A program made the translations under genes and the position numbers. From positions 1 through 13,040 of the forward strand of contig USLX01000053.1 in assembly GCA_900555665.1 (NCBI GenBank): a DNA stretch of 13,040 nucleotides, given 5' to 3'. The notes below the pieces were generated by a model that was not told where the DNA came from, searched no databases, and saw only the letters and a list, made by a program, of their open reading frames with translations. Origin of the DNA: an uncultured Eubacteriales bacterium. Lineage in GTDB: Bacteria > Bacillota > Clostridia > Oscillospirales > Oscillospiraceae. Below, one piece after another: positions 1 through 6,671 of the stretch. Numbering within the stretch: position 1 is the first letter of the stretch; every line of letters begins with the position of its first letter.

Positions 1-568
1 CGACGCCGAGCGCCATAATAAACGGCACCGTCATCGGCCCGGTCGTCACGCCGCCTGCATCAAACGCGATGGACAGCATCTCCCGGTCCATCACAAAGGC
101 AAGCACAAAAATCAGGACATAAAAGCCCAGCAGCAGCCATTTCAGAGAAATTGCAAACAAAATGCGCACCATGCACAGCGTCAAAAACAGCCCCACGCCC
201 AGCGAGACCGTCGCAATGAGCAGCGTCTTGTCCAGGTTTGGCACATTTGCCGCCAACACCTGCAGATCCGGCTCCGCCACCGTGATGGCCGCGCCGAGCA
301 AAAAGCTCACCGCCAGGATCCTTCCAAGCCTGCGGCTTTTTGTCATCTTGGCGCCAATCAAACTGCCGATGCGCGTCATCGACATCTCCGCGCCCAGGCT
401 GAACAGCCCAATGCCCAGAATCAGCATCGCCGACCCGATCAAAAACGCCAGCATCAGCCCCGGCTCCACCGGCACAATCAGCAAACACAGTGCCAGTACT
501 ATGGCCGTCACCGGCAAAACCGACGCAGCCGCCTCGCGGATCTTCTCCAACAGAACTTTCTTGTGCAT
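1..568 (-). CDS. DUF1538 family integral membrane protein (partial, C-terminus off window)
   Basis: Reading the minus strand from the ATG at 568 gives 189 uninterrupted codons that run off the left edge, so the C-terminal part is missing. A GGGGGA ribosome binding site lies a few bases upstream. The product is very hydrophobic, with likely membrane segments near residues 16-33, 38-59, 82-97, 115-140 and 143-160. Two conserved-looking stretches, AEPDLQVLA (98-106) and DAGGVTTGPMTVPF (170-183), match what I remember of the DUF1538 family. Members of that family have been linked to two-gene cation/proton antiporters (UmpAB), but transport is not demonstrated by this sequence. The gene is divergent from the PHP phosphatase and is probably unrelated to lysine synthesis. 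A partner DUF1538 gene might lie beyond the edge. Confidence 0.82.
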   Translation of the reverse strand, partial: MHKKVLLEKIREAAASVLPVTAIVLALCLLIVPVEPGLMLAFLIGSAMLILGIGLFSLGAEMSMTRIGSLIGAKMTKSRRLGRILAVSFLLGAAITVAEPDLQVLAANVPNLDKTLLIATVSLGVGLFLTLCMVRILFAISLKWLLLGFYVLIFVLAFVMDREMLSIAFDAGGVTTGPMTVPFIMALGV

Positions 569-598
569 TTCATCCCCCGTTCCGGTTTCTTTTCCCCC

Positions 599-627
599 AG
601 TTTACCATATCCCGCATTTTCTGGCAA
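599..627 (-). promoter_or_regulatory. Putative sigma-A promoter for the DUF1538 gene
   Basis: On the minus strand a TTGCCA -35 box (627-622, five of six consensus bases) is followed after 17 bp by TAAACT (604-599, four of six). The predicted start of transcription falls about 25 bases before the DUF1538 ATG at 568 and leaves room for its ribosome binding site. This is pattern matching only. Confidence 0.4.
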
Positions 628-636
628 GTGAAGAAA

Positions 637-660
637 GCGCGTTTGCGCGTTTGCGCGTTT
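637..660. repeat. Three tandem copies of GCGCGTTT
   Basis: The unit GCGCGTTT occurs three times back to back without mismatch (637-644, 645-652, 653-660). It lies between the divergent promoters of the DUF1538 and PHP-family genes, just upstream of the proposed -35 box of the latter. It could be a slippage-prone microsatellite or a cluster of protein binding sites; the sequence does not decide. Confidence 0.85.
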
Positions 661-665
661 TCCTG

Positions 666-694
666 TTTACGCGCGCCGTTTTTTGACGTATGAT
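666..694 (+). promoter_or_regulatory. Putative promoter of the PHP phosphatase gene
   Basis: TTTACG (666-671) and TATGAT (689-694, five of six consensus bases) are separated by 17 bp. Transcription would start near 701, immediately before the AAAAAGGAGG ribosome binding site (701-710), giving a leader of under 20 bases. The -10 box is good and the -35 box is moderate. Confidence 0.45.
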
Positions 695-718
695 AGACAC
701 AAAAAGGAGGCCGCTGCC

Positions 719-1519
719 ATGTACTATGCCAACTACCATACCCATACCTGCTTCTGCGACGGCCGCGATACGCCCGAACAGCTCGTGCGGGAGGCCATCC
801 GCCTCGGCTGTCCGGCCCTCGGCTTCTCCGGCCATTCCTACGCGCCCTACGACGCAGCCTGTATGCCAAAGGAGCGCATTCTCCCCTATCAGGCCGAGAT
901 CCGCCGCCTACAAGCAGTTTATTCCGGCCAACTCCGCATCCTGCTCGGCATCGAACAGGACTATTACAGCGGCGAGGCGACTGATGCCTACGAATACGTC
1001 ATCGGCGCGGTGCATAACCTGCGCCGCGGCAGCGAATACCGCCCGCTCGACCATACGCGCGACCGCCTCATCGCCACAGTAAACGACTGGTTCGGCGGCG
1101 ACTGGTACGCAATGGTAGAGGAATATTACCGCCTCGTCGGCGAACTCTACGAAAAAACGCACTGCCGCGTCATCGCGCACTTCGACCTGATCGAAAAATT
1201 CAACGAAGCCAGAGACCTCTTCGACCGTACGCATCCCCGCTACCGCGCCGCCGCCCTCGGCGCGCTGGAGCGCCTGAAAACCGCGCCGGTTATCTTCGAG
1301 ATCAACACCGGAGCCATCGCCCGCGGCTGCCGCACCACGCCCTATCCCGATGCCTTCCTCCTCCGCGCGATGCAATCCGCGCACGTCCCCCTCATGCTAA
1401 ACTCCGACTGTCACGACCGCCGCTTCCTGCTCTGTCAGTTCGAGCGCTTCTCCCCGCTTGTCTCCCCTGCCTCCTTTTCTCCGGAGTTTTTGCTGGATTC
1501 GACAGCTTTTGCACCATAA
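719..1519 (+). CDS. PHP-domain phosphatase, HisJ/HisK (histidinol-phosphatase) family
   Basis: This 266-residue protein carries the metal-binding motifs of the PHP family: HTH at residues 7-9, His39 in GFSGHS, Glu79 in GIEQDY, His99 in GAVHN, His154 in IAHFD, and Asp230/His232 in NSDCHD. Length and motif order fit the HisJ/HisK histidinol-phosphatases, which dephosphorylate L-histidinol phosphate in histidine synthesis and use metal ions in the active site. No other his gene is nearby, so the substrate is uncertain; other PHP phosphoesterases look similar. I chose the ATG at 719 because AAAAAGGAGG lies 8 bases upstream and the HTH motif then sits at the very N-terminus, as is usual; a TTG at 683 in the same frame lies upstream of the ribosome binding site. 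The gene appears to be monocistronic, ahead of the riboswitch operon. Confidence 0.85.
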   Translation: MYYANYHTHTCFCDGRDTPEQLVREAIRLGCPALGFSGHSYAPYDAACMPKERILPYQAEIRRLQAVYSGQLRILLGIEQDYYSGEATDAYEYVIGAVHNLRRGSEYRPLDHTRDRLIATVNDWFGGDWYAMVEEYYRLVGELYEKTHCRVIAHFDLIEKFNEARDLFDRTHPRYRAAALGALERLKTAPVIFEINTGAIARGCRTTPYPDAFLLRAMQSAHVPLMLNSDCHDRRFLLCQFERFSPLVSPASFSPEFLLDSTAFAP

Positions 1520-1535
1520 AACATTCAAAAGCTGT
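1502..1535. repeat. 10-bp inverted repeat spanning the PHP gene stop codon
   Basis: ACAGCTTTTG (1502-1511) and CAAAAGCTGT (1526-1535) are perfect reverse complements separated by 14 bases, and the TAA stop (1517-1519) lies in the loop. It could end transcription of the phosphatase gene, but the bases after it on the plus strand are A-rich (ATAAAAAACC), not T-rich, so it is not a classical intrinsic terminator. A protein binding site or an RNA-stabilising hairpin are alternatives. Confidence 0.6.
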
Positions 1536-1547
1536 ATAAAAAACCAG

Positions 1548-1576
1548 TCGACAACCGCCGCAGGATATGTTAGAAT
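1548..1576 (+). promoter_or_regulatory. Promoter of the lysine operon (upstream of the riboswitch)
   Basis: TCGACA (1548-1553, five of six consensus bases) and TAGAAT (1571-1576, five of six) are separated by 17 bp. The -10 box is preceded by TATGT, an extended -10 of the TRTGN type common in Gram-positive bacteria. Transcription would start near 1583, about 13 bases before the first riboswitch helix, which is the expected geometry for an L box leader. Confidence 0.72.
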
Positions 1577-1595
1577 GGATTCAGAATTCAATAGA

Positions 1596-1781
1596 GCAGT
1601 TAACGATAGAGGCGCAGTTATCAAGAGTAACCGCGGTGGAAGAGGCGTTCGCAGCGCCGTTGCCGCCGGTGAAAGGGGTCGCTGCCGAAGTGGGGCCGGC
1701 GAAGCTCTGCTGGGCAAACGGAAAACATCCGTTTGACTGTCGCATTTGCGGAGTGCTTGCGGAGTGCTATGGTTTAATTGC
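1596..1781 (+). ncRNA. Lysine riboswitch (L box) aptamer
   Basis: The conserved L box blocks appear in order: GATAGAGGCGC (1605-1615), a loop-E-like AGTTATCAAGAGTAAC segment, GTGAAAGG, GCCGAAGT, GCTGGG, GTTTGACTGTC (1731-1741) and GGAGTGCTAT (1761-1770). Helix P1 can form between GCAGTTAA (1596-1603) and TTAATTGC (1774-1781) with one G-U pair; P4 is the perfect AAACGG/CCGTTT hairpin ending in GTTTGACTG; P3 can form from CCGGC and GCTGG. The aptamer binds L-lysine and precedes dapA, so it should repress the whole downstream operon when lysine is plentiful. An 11-bp unit, TTGCGGAGTGC, is duplicated in tandem at 1746-1767, within P5 and its 3' junction. Identification rests on motif order and downstream genes, without a covariance search. 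Confidence 0.93.
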
Positions 1782-1825
1782 GGGTTTCTGCGGCCCGTGG
1801 GGCTGTCAGGGCACGCCGGTTTTTC

Positions 1826-1856
1826 ACAGCCAATGCAATGCGCATTGGCTGTTTTT
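1826..1856 (+). terminator. Riboswitch-controlled intrinsic terminator
   Basis: ACAGCCAATGC (1826-1836) and GCATTGGCTGT (1842-1852) form a perfect 11-bp stem with the loop AATGC, followed by TTTT. It lies between the L box aptamer and the dapA ribosome binding site, so it is the expected off-switch. A competing structure can be drawn: GGCTGT (1801-1806) pairs with ACAGCC (1826-1831), and ATTGC (1777-1781, the 3' side of P1) pairs with GCAAT (1835-1839). That antiterminator would require P1 to open, as in lysine-free RNA. The switching model is inference. Confidence 0.88.
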
Positions 1857-1892
1857 CATCCGTTGACTGCGAATCTGAAAGGAGTTTTTCTC

Positions 1893-2783
1893 ATGACAGT
1901 GCATCCCATCTTTCGCGGCGTCGCCACCGCCCTCATCACCCCACTGACCGAGGCTGGCATCGACTATCCCGCCTTCGCCCGCCTCATCGACTGGCAGATC
2001 GCCGAGGGTGTCCAGGCCCTCGTCATCGCCGGTACCACCGGTGAGGGCTCCACACTCTCCGACAAAGAGCATCGCGATGCCGTCCGCTTCGCCGTAGAGC
2101 ATACCGCCGGCCGCGTCCCCATCATCGCCGGTACCGGCTCCAACGACACCGCCTACGCCGTCGACCTCACGAAATACTGCTGCTCCGTCGGCGCCGACGC
2201 CATGCTCGTCGTCACACCCTACTATAATAAGGCCACGCAAAACGGCCTCATTCAGATGTACACCAAAATCGCCGACGCCTCGACCAAGCCGCTCATTCTC
2301 TACAATGTCCCCTCCCGCACCGGCATCAACATTACCCCCGCAACCTGCGCCGTGCTGGCCGATCACCCGAGGATCTCCGCCATCAAGGAGGCCAGCGGCG
2401 ACATCTCGCAGATTGTCGAGCTTGCCTCGCTTGTCGAAGGGCGGATGGACATCTACTCCGGCAACGACGACCAGGTTACGCCCATCCTTGCCATGGGCGG
2501 CGCGGGCGTCATCTCCGTGCTCTCCAACGTCCTGCCGAAGCAAACCGTCGAGCTTTGCGAGCGGTTCTTCCGGGGCGATCCGGCGGGCAGTGCCCGGCTC
2601 CAGTGCCAGCTCCTCCCGCTCATCCATGCCCTCTTCTCCGAGGTCAACCCCATCCCCGTCAAGGCCGCGATGGCGGCCATGGGCTTCTGCGAAGACTATC
2701 TCCGCCTCCCGCTCACTCCGATGGAAGACGCACACCGCGCCGTCCTGCTCAAGCATCTGCGCGCGCAGGGCGTGGAATGTTGA
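1893..2783 (+). CDS. dapA: 4-hydroxy-tetrahydrodipicolinate synthase
   Basis: DapA condenses pyruvate with L-aspartate-4-semialdehyde, the first committed step of the diaminopimelate/lysine branch, in the cytosol. The 296-residue protein is a full-length (beta/alpha)8 barrel of usual size. Visible landmarks are GTTGEGSTL (47-55), TPYYNKA (108-114), LYNVPSRTG (136-144) with the catalytic Tyr137, and the Schiff-base Lys165 in SAIKEASGD. The ATG at 1893 is preceded 8 bases upstream by AAAGGAG (1878-1884) and directly follows the riboswitch terminator; in-frame codons further upstream would run through the riboswitch and are not credible starts. It is the first gene of the lysine operon, so its expression should be set by the L box. 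Identification is secure from the motifs and the neighbours. Confidence 0.97.
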   Translation: MTVHPIFRGVATALITPLTEAGIDYPAFARLIDWQIAEGVQALVIAGTTGEGSTLSDKEHRDAVRFAVEHTAGRVPIIAGTGSNDTAYAVDLTKYCCSVGADAMLVVTPYYNKATQNGLIQMYTKIADASTKPLILYNVPSRTGINITPATCAVLADHPRISAIKEASGDISQIVELASLVEGRMDIYSGNDDQVTPILAMGGAGVISVLSNVLPKQTVELCERFFRGDPAGSARLQCQLLPLIHALFSEVNPIPVKAAMAAMGFCEDYLRLPLTPMEDAHRAVLLKHLRAQGVEC

Positions 2784-2792
2784 GGTGCCGCC

Positions 2793-3539
2793 ATGGATAT
2801 GATTGTACATGGAGCCACCGGCCGCATGGGCCGGATCCTCTGCGAACTGGCTGACGCGCAGGGGCACACCGTCAGCGCAAAGGTTGCCGCAGACGCGCCG
2901 CTGGATGCCGCTGTCTTCTGCCGCTCGCTTTCCGCGCTCCCTGCCGCATCGGTTGCCGCAGCCGACTGTGTAATCGATTTCTCCAACCACGCTGCCACAG
3001 CCGATCTTCTGTCCTTCTGCAAGGCAAACCGCCTTCCGGTCGTCATCGCGACCACCGGCCAGACAGAGGCCGAAAAAGTTCTGATTTCCGATGTTTCCAA
3101 GGAAATCCCCATCTTTTTCTCCGCCAATATGTCCATTGGAATTGCTGTGCTGGCGGATCTTGCCCGCCGGGCCGCCGCTGCCTTCCCCACGGCCGACATC
3201 GAGATCGTCGAAATTCATCACAATCAAAAATTGGATGTTCCGAGTGGAACTGCTCTTTTGCTTGCAAAATCCATTCAAAATGTTCGTAAAAATGCCACTT
3301 TGCTGATTGGCCGCCACGAAAACGGCAAACGCACCGCGCAGGAAATCGGCATCCACTCGCTCCGTCTCGGCAACGAAGTTGGTACGCATGAAGTTCTGAT
3401 TTCTACCGGAAATGAAGTAATTACCCTAAAACATGAAGCAAAAAATCGTGCGCTTTTTGCAGACGGCGCGCTGGCCGCGGCGGCCTGGCTGATTGGCCGC
3501 CCCGCCGGTCTTTACTCGATGCAGGACATGATGGTCTAA
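2793..3539 (+). CDS. dapB: 4-hydroxy-tetrahydrodipicolinate reductase
   Basis: DapB reduces the DapA product to tetrahydrodipicolinate with NAD(P)H. The 248-residue protein has the N-terminal nucleotide-binding GATGRMGR (7-14), IDFS (61-64), ATTG (86-89) and the signature EIHHNQKLDVPSGTA (140-154), in which His142/His143 and Lys146 are the catalytic and substrate-binding residues, and GTHEV near the C-terminus. The start ATG lies 9 bp after the dapA stop, and its GAGGTG ribosome binding site (2782-2787) overlaps that stop, suggesting translational coupling. The 3' half is clearly poorer in GC than its surroundings (31 G/C in 90 bases at 3211-3300), although the protein motifs there are intact. 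The protein is at the short end of the family's range. Confidence 0.97.
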   Translation: MDMIVHGATGRMGRILCELADAQGHTVSAKVAADAPLDAAVFCRSLSALPAASVAAADCVIDFSNHAATADLLSFCKANRLPVVIATTGQTEAEKVLISDVSKEIPIFFSANMSIGIAVLADLARRAAAAFPTADIEIVEIHHNQKLDVPSGTALLLAKSIQNVRKNATLLIGRHENGKRTAQEIGIHSLRLGNEVGTHEVLISTGNEVITLKHEAKNRALFADGALAAAAWLIGRPAGLYSMQDMMV

Positions 3540-3551
3540 GGAGGACACGCC

Positions 3552-4244
3552 ATGAACGCGCAGGAAATTATTCAGTATATCGCCACTTCCGAGAAGAAAA
3601 CTCCGGTTAAGCTCTATGTAAAGTCCAAAAAACAGATTGATTTCGGTTCCGCCAAGGTCTTCGGTGCAGGGGATCAGATCGTCTTTGGTGACTGGAAAGA
3701 GCTCGGCCCGATCGTCGATGCCAACCGGGGCGATATCGACGAGCTTGTCATTGAAAACGATTGCCGCAATAGCGCCATCCCCCTGCTCGACCTGAAATCC
3801 ATCCCCGCCCGCATCGAACCGGGCGCGATTATCCGCGAAAATGTGGAGATTGGGAAGAATGCTGTCGTTATGATGGGGGCAGTCATCAATATCGGCGCCG
3901 TCATCGGCGAGGGCACCATGATCGATATGGGTGCCATCCTCGGCGGCCGCGCCACCGTCGGCAAAAACTGCCACATCGGGGCAGGCGCCGTGCTCGCCGG
4001 TGTCATCGAGCCCGCCTCCGCCAAACCTGTCATTGTGGAAGACGGCGTGCTCGTCGGGGCCAATGCCGTTGTCATCGAAGGCGTCCATGTGGGGAAAAAC
4101 GCCGTTGTCGCCGCCGGGGCCATTGTCACCGAGGACGTGCCGGACGGCATGGTCGTCGCGGGCTGCCCCGCGCGCATTATCAAGAAAAAGGACGAAAAAA
4201 CCACAATGAAGACCGCGCTTGAGGCCGATTTGCGGACAATTTAA
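3552..4244 (+). CDS. dapH: 2,3,4,5-tetrahydropyridine-2,6-dicarboxylate N-acetyltransferase
   Basis: DapH transfers an acetyl group from acetyl-CoA to tetrahydrodipicolinate, producing N-acetyl-2-amino-6-oxopimelate. The 230-residue protein has an N-terminal DapH-type domain (about 1-85) followed by hexapeptide repeats of a left-handed beta helix (about 88-215). The run from ARIEPGAIIREN through GEGTMIDMGAILGGRATVG and NCHIGAGAVLAGVIEP closely resembles Bacillus DapH as I remember it, which separates it from the succinyl-transferring DapD of proteobacteria. An AAGGAGG ribosome binding site (3538-3544) overlaps the dapB stop, 7 bases before the ATG. Its presence fixes the pathway as the acetylase variant, in agreement with the M20 deacetylase and aminotransferase further down. 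Trimeric, cytosolic enzyme by family knowledge. Confidence 0.96.
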   Translation: MNAQEIIQYIATSEKKTPVKLYVKSKKQIDFGSAKVFGAGDQIVFGDWKELGPIVDANRGDIDELVIENDCRNSAIPLLDLKSIPARIEPGAIIRENVEIGKNAVVMMGAVINIGAVIGEGTMIDMGAILGGRATVGKNCHIGAGAVLAGVIEPASAKPVIVEDGVLVGANAVVIEGVHVGKNAVVAAGAIVTEDVPDGMVVAGCPARIIKKKDEKTTMKTALEADLRTI

Positions 4245-4254
4245 GGAGAAACAC

Positions 4255-5523
4255 ATGGCAAGAACACTCCCCTTTACCCTTGCGCAGGCTGCGCACTGGC
4301 GCGAGGAGCATCCCACGCCGTTTTACGTCTACGACGAGGCCGGAATCCGTGCCTGCGTGACGGATCTTTACAAGGCCTTCTCCTGGAACACCGGCTTCCG
4401 GGAATATTTTGCCGTCAAGGCCACACCGACACCGGGGATTTTGCGCCTGCTTGCCTCGCTCGGCTGTGGGGCCGACTGTGCCTCGATCCCCGAGCTCATG
4501 CTGGCCGAACGCTCCGGCATCACCGGCCATGAGATTATGTTTTCCTCCAACGAAACGTCGGACGCAGAATACCGGGCGGCCTGCCGTGTGGGCGCGATGA
4601 TCAATCTCGACGATCTGACGCAGGTCGCAAATCTTGAGCGCGCCGCCGGCATTCCGGAGACAGTCTGCTGCCGCTATAACCCCGGCCAGTTCCAGAACAC
4701 CAACGAAATCATGGGGCATCAGTACGACTCCAAATTCGGCATGCCCCTGCCGCAGCTCATGCAGGCCCTCGCCCGGCTGAAGGAAAAAGGTGCGAAGCGC
4801 TTCGGCGTGCATGCCATGCTCTCGAGCTGCTCGCTCGACGAGGCCTATTACCCGGCACTTGCACGGGAGCTTTTTACGCTCGCACTGCACATCCGCGAAG
4901 AGCTTGGCATTACGCTGTCGTTTATCGACCTGTCCGGCGGCATCGGCATCCCCTACCGCCCGGAAGAGCGTGCTGTCGACATTTTCGCCATCGGGGAAGG
5001 GGTGCGCCAGGTCTATGACGAGCTGCTGACCCAAAACGGTATTTCGCTCGACATCTATACCGAGATGGGCCGCTATATCACCGCCCCTTACGGACATCTG
5101 CTCACAACCGCCATCGGTGAAAAGCACATCTACAAGGAATATGTCGGCGTGGACGCCACGGCCTGCGATCTGATGCGTCCCGCCATGTATGGAGCCTACC
5201 ATGAGATCACCGTTCTCGGCAAGGAGCGCGCCGTGGCGGACACGGTAGTGGACGTCGTGGGCTCCCTATGCGAAAACAACGACAAATTTGCCGTCAACCG
5301 CGCGCTGCCCCGGATCGATCCGGGCGACATTCTGGTGATCTCGGACGCCGGCGCGCACGGCCACTCGATGGGCTATAACTACAACGGCAAACTGCGCTGC
5401 GCGGAGTTCCTGCTCCGCCCGGACGGCAGCCTTCGCATGCTGCGCCGTGCCGAAACGCCCGAAGACTATTTTGCCACGCTCGATGTGGATGACGCCTTTA
5501 CCGGCTCGGAGGGCCTGCTTTGA
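4255..5523 (+). CDS. lysA: Diaminopimelate decarboxylase
   Basis: LysA decarboxylates meso-diaminopimelate to L-lysine, the last step of the pathway, using pyridoxal phosphate. The 422-residue protein shows the fold type III (alanine racemase-like) pattern: PLP-binding Lys55 in YFAVKATP, His186 in FGVHAM, the glycine loop DLSGGIGIPY (225-234), YTEMGRY (268-274), Cys339-Glu340 in GSLCENND, and a C-terminal AGAHGHSMGYNYN. The segment after His186 reads MLSSCSLDEAYY rather than the HIGSQ of many LysA proteins; this form occurs in a LysA subgroup, so the call holds, though another fold III decarboxylase cannot be fully excluded. The ATG at 4255 has AAGGAGA (4243-4249) overlapping the dapH stop; an in-frame TTG at 4219 would overlap dapH and lacks such a site. 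Placing lysA mid-operon subjects both cell-wall DAP supply and lysine output to one riboswitch. Confidence 0.95.
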   Translation: MARTLPFTLAQAAHWREEHPTPFYVYDEAGIRACVTDLYKAFSWNTGFREYFAVKATPTPGILRLLASLGCGADCASIPELMLAERSGITGHEIMFSSNETSDAEYRAACRVGAMINLDDLTQVANLERAAGIPETVCCRYNPGQFQNTNEIMGHQYDSKFGMPLPQLMQALARLKEKGAKRFGVHAMLSSCSLDEAYYPALARELFTLALHIREELGITLSFIDLSGGIGIPYRPEERAVDIFAIGEGVRQVYDELLTQNGISLDIYTEMGRYITAPYGHLLTTAIGEKHIYKEYVGVDATACDLMRPAMYGAYHEITVLGKERAVADTVVDVVGSLCENNDKFAVNRALPRIDPGDILVISDAGAHGHSMGYNYNGKLRCAEFLLRPDGSLRMLRRAETPEDYFATLDVDDAFTGSEGLL

Positions 5524-6662
5524 GCATGAAGGACGCGCTGAACAGCGCAATCTACGGGGCCAGGCGCAGCGCCATCCGCGAATATTCGCGTCTGGCCGCC
5601 GAAACACCCGGCTGCGTGGCGCTGACGCTCGGCGAGCCGGATTTCGACACGCCGCAGCCGGTGGAGGCCGCCGTGGACGAGGCCTTCGCCCACCACGAGA
5701 CGCACTATATCCCGAACAACGGTTCGCCCGCGCTGCGCGAGGCCATCGCCGACTTCGAACGCACGCAAAACGGCATGGACTATACCGCGGACGAAGTCAT
5801 CGTCACCATTGGGGCCACCGAAGCGCTCTTTGTGGCACTTTTCGGCATTTTAAATCCCGGCGACGAGGTCATCGTGCCGACGCCGGCCTTCGTCCTCTAC
5901 GAGGAGATCATCGGCCTATGCCGCGGCAGGTTCGTCCCGCTGGACACACGCGCAGATGCCTTTCAAATCGACCCCGACAGGCTGCGCGCGGCCATCACGC
6001 CGCATACAAAGGCCATCGTTTTAAACTCTCCGAACAACCCCACCGGCTGCATCTACACCCCCCAGAGTCTTGCAGCCGTCCGCGAGGCCGTGGCGGGCCG
6101 GGACATTTTTGTCATCTGCGATGATGTCTACCGCCAGCTCATCTACACCGAGCAATACCACAGCTTCGCCGAATTCCGTGACCTGCGGAAGCAGATCCTG
6201 GTCGTTCAGAGCTTTTCCAAGCCCTACGCCATGACCGGCTGGCGCATGGGCTACCTGCTGGCGGACGCGGCAGTCAAGGAGCGGCTTGAGCTGCTGCACC
6301 AGTTTATGGTGGTCTCGGCCCCGACGCCGTTTCAGCGCCCGTGCATTGAGGCGCTGCGACAGAGCGTGGAGCCAATGCGCAGCGTCTACCGCAAGCGCCG
6401 TGCACTGGTGCTTGCGCGCCTGGAGGCAATGGGCCTGGATATGACGGAACCGCTCGGCGCGTTTTACGTCTTCCCCTCCATTGAGAAATTCGGTCTGCCG
6501 TCGGCCGAGTTCTGCCGGCGTATGATCCGCGAAGCAGGCCTTGCCGCAACGCCGGGCGACTGCTTCGGTGCGGACGGCTACATCCGCCTGACATACTGCT
6601 ACGGCGACGAGGCACTCCAAACCGGGCTTGACCGGCTGGAGCAGTTTATCTCAACATTATAA
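5520..6662 (+). CDS. patA: PLP aminotransferase, probable N-acetyl-LL-diaminopimelate aminotransferase
   Basis: This 380-residue class I/II (fold type I) aminotransferase has TLGEPDFDTP (36-45), IGATEAL (97-103), SPNNPTG (170-176), CDDVYR (200-205), the PLP-binding Lys234 in SFSKPYAMTGWRMGY, and the carboxylate-binding Arg356 in YIRLTY. Between dapH and an M20 deacetylase, it should catalyse the transamination in the acetyl pathway, with glutamate giving its amino group to N-acetyl-2-amino-6-oxopimelate. From sequence alone it could be another aspartate-family aminotransferase; context makes the assignment. Start choice is open: GGAGGG (5508-5513) is 6 bases from a TTG at 5520, which overlaps the lysA TGA stop by four bases, but 12 bases from an ATG at 5526. 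I prefer the TTG on spacing; the difference is two residues. Confidence 0.9.
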   Translation: MSMKDALNSAIYGARRSAIREYSRLAAETPGCVALTLGEPDFDTPQPVEAAVDEAFAHHETHYIPNNGSPALREAIADFERTQNGMDYTADEVIVTIGATEALFVALFGILNPGDEVIVPTPAFVLYEEIIGLCRGRFVPLDTRADAFQIDPDRLRAAITPHTKAIVLNSPNNPTGCIYTPQSLAAVREAVAGRDIFVICDDVYRQLIYTEQYHSFAEFRDLRKQILVVQSFSKPYAMTGWRMGYLLADAAVKERLELLHQFMVVSAPTPFQRPCIEALRQSVEPMRSVYRKRRALVLARLEAMGLDMTEPLGAFYVFPSIEKFGLPSAEFCRRMIREAGLAATPGDCFGADGYIRLTYCYGDEALQTGLDRLEQFISTL

Positions 6663-6671
6663 GAGGCCAAC

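Noticed and set aside
1509..1540. TTGCAC and TATAAA as a promoter upstream of the riboswitch
   Set aside because: The spacing is 20 bp and the boxes overlap the inverted repeat; the TCGACA/TAGAAT pair with an extended -10 is much better placed.
1458..1866. Short plus-strand open frames overlapping the leader of the lysine operon
   Set aside because: They run through the riboswitch and its terminator, where RNA structure, not protein coding, explains the conservation; no good ribosome binding site.
1824..3389. Long minus-strand open frame (521 codons) opposite dapA and dapB
   Set aside because: It is antisense to two genes with unmistakable motifs, reads across the riboswitch terminator, has a low-complexity Gly/Asp/Arg-rich product and no ribosome binding site; GC-rich coding DNA commonly yields such frames.
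4219..4255. Upstream TTG start for lysA
   Set aside because: It would overlap dapH by 26 bases and has no ribosome binding site, whereas the ATG at 4255 has AAGGAGA at proper spacing.
3426..4316. Minus-strand open frame opposite dapH, rich in Asp, Gly and His repeats
   Set aside because: The apparent repeats are the reverse reading of the hexapeptide repeat codons of dapH.
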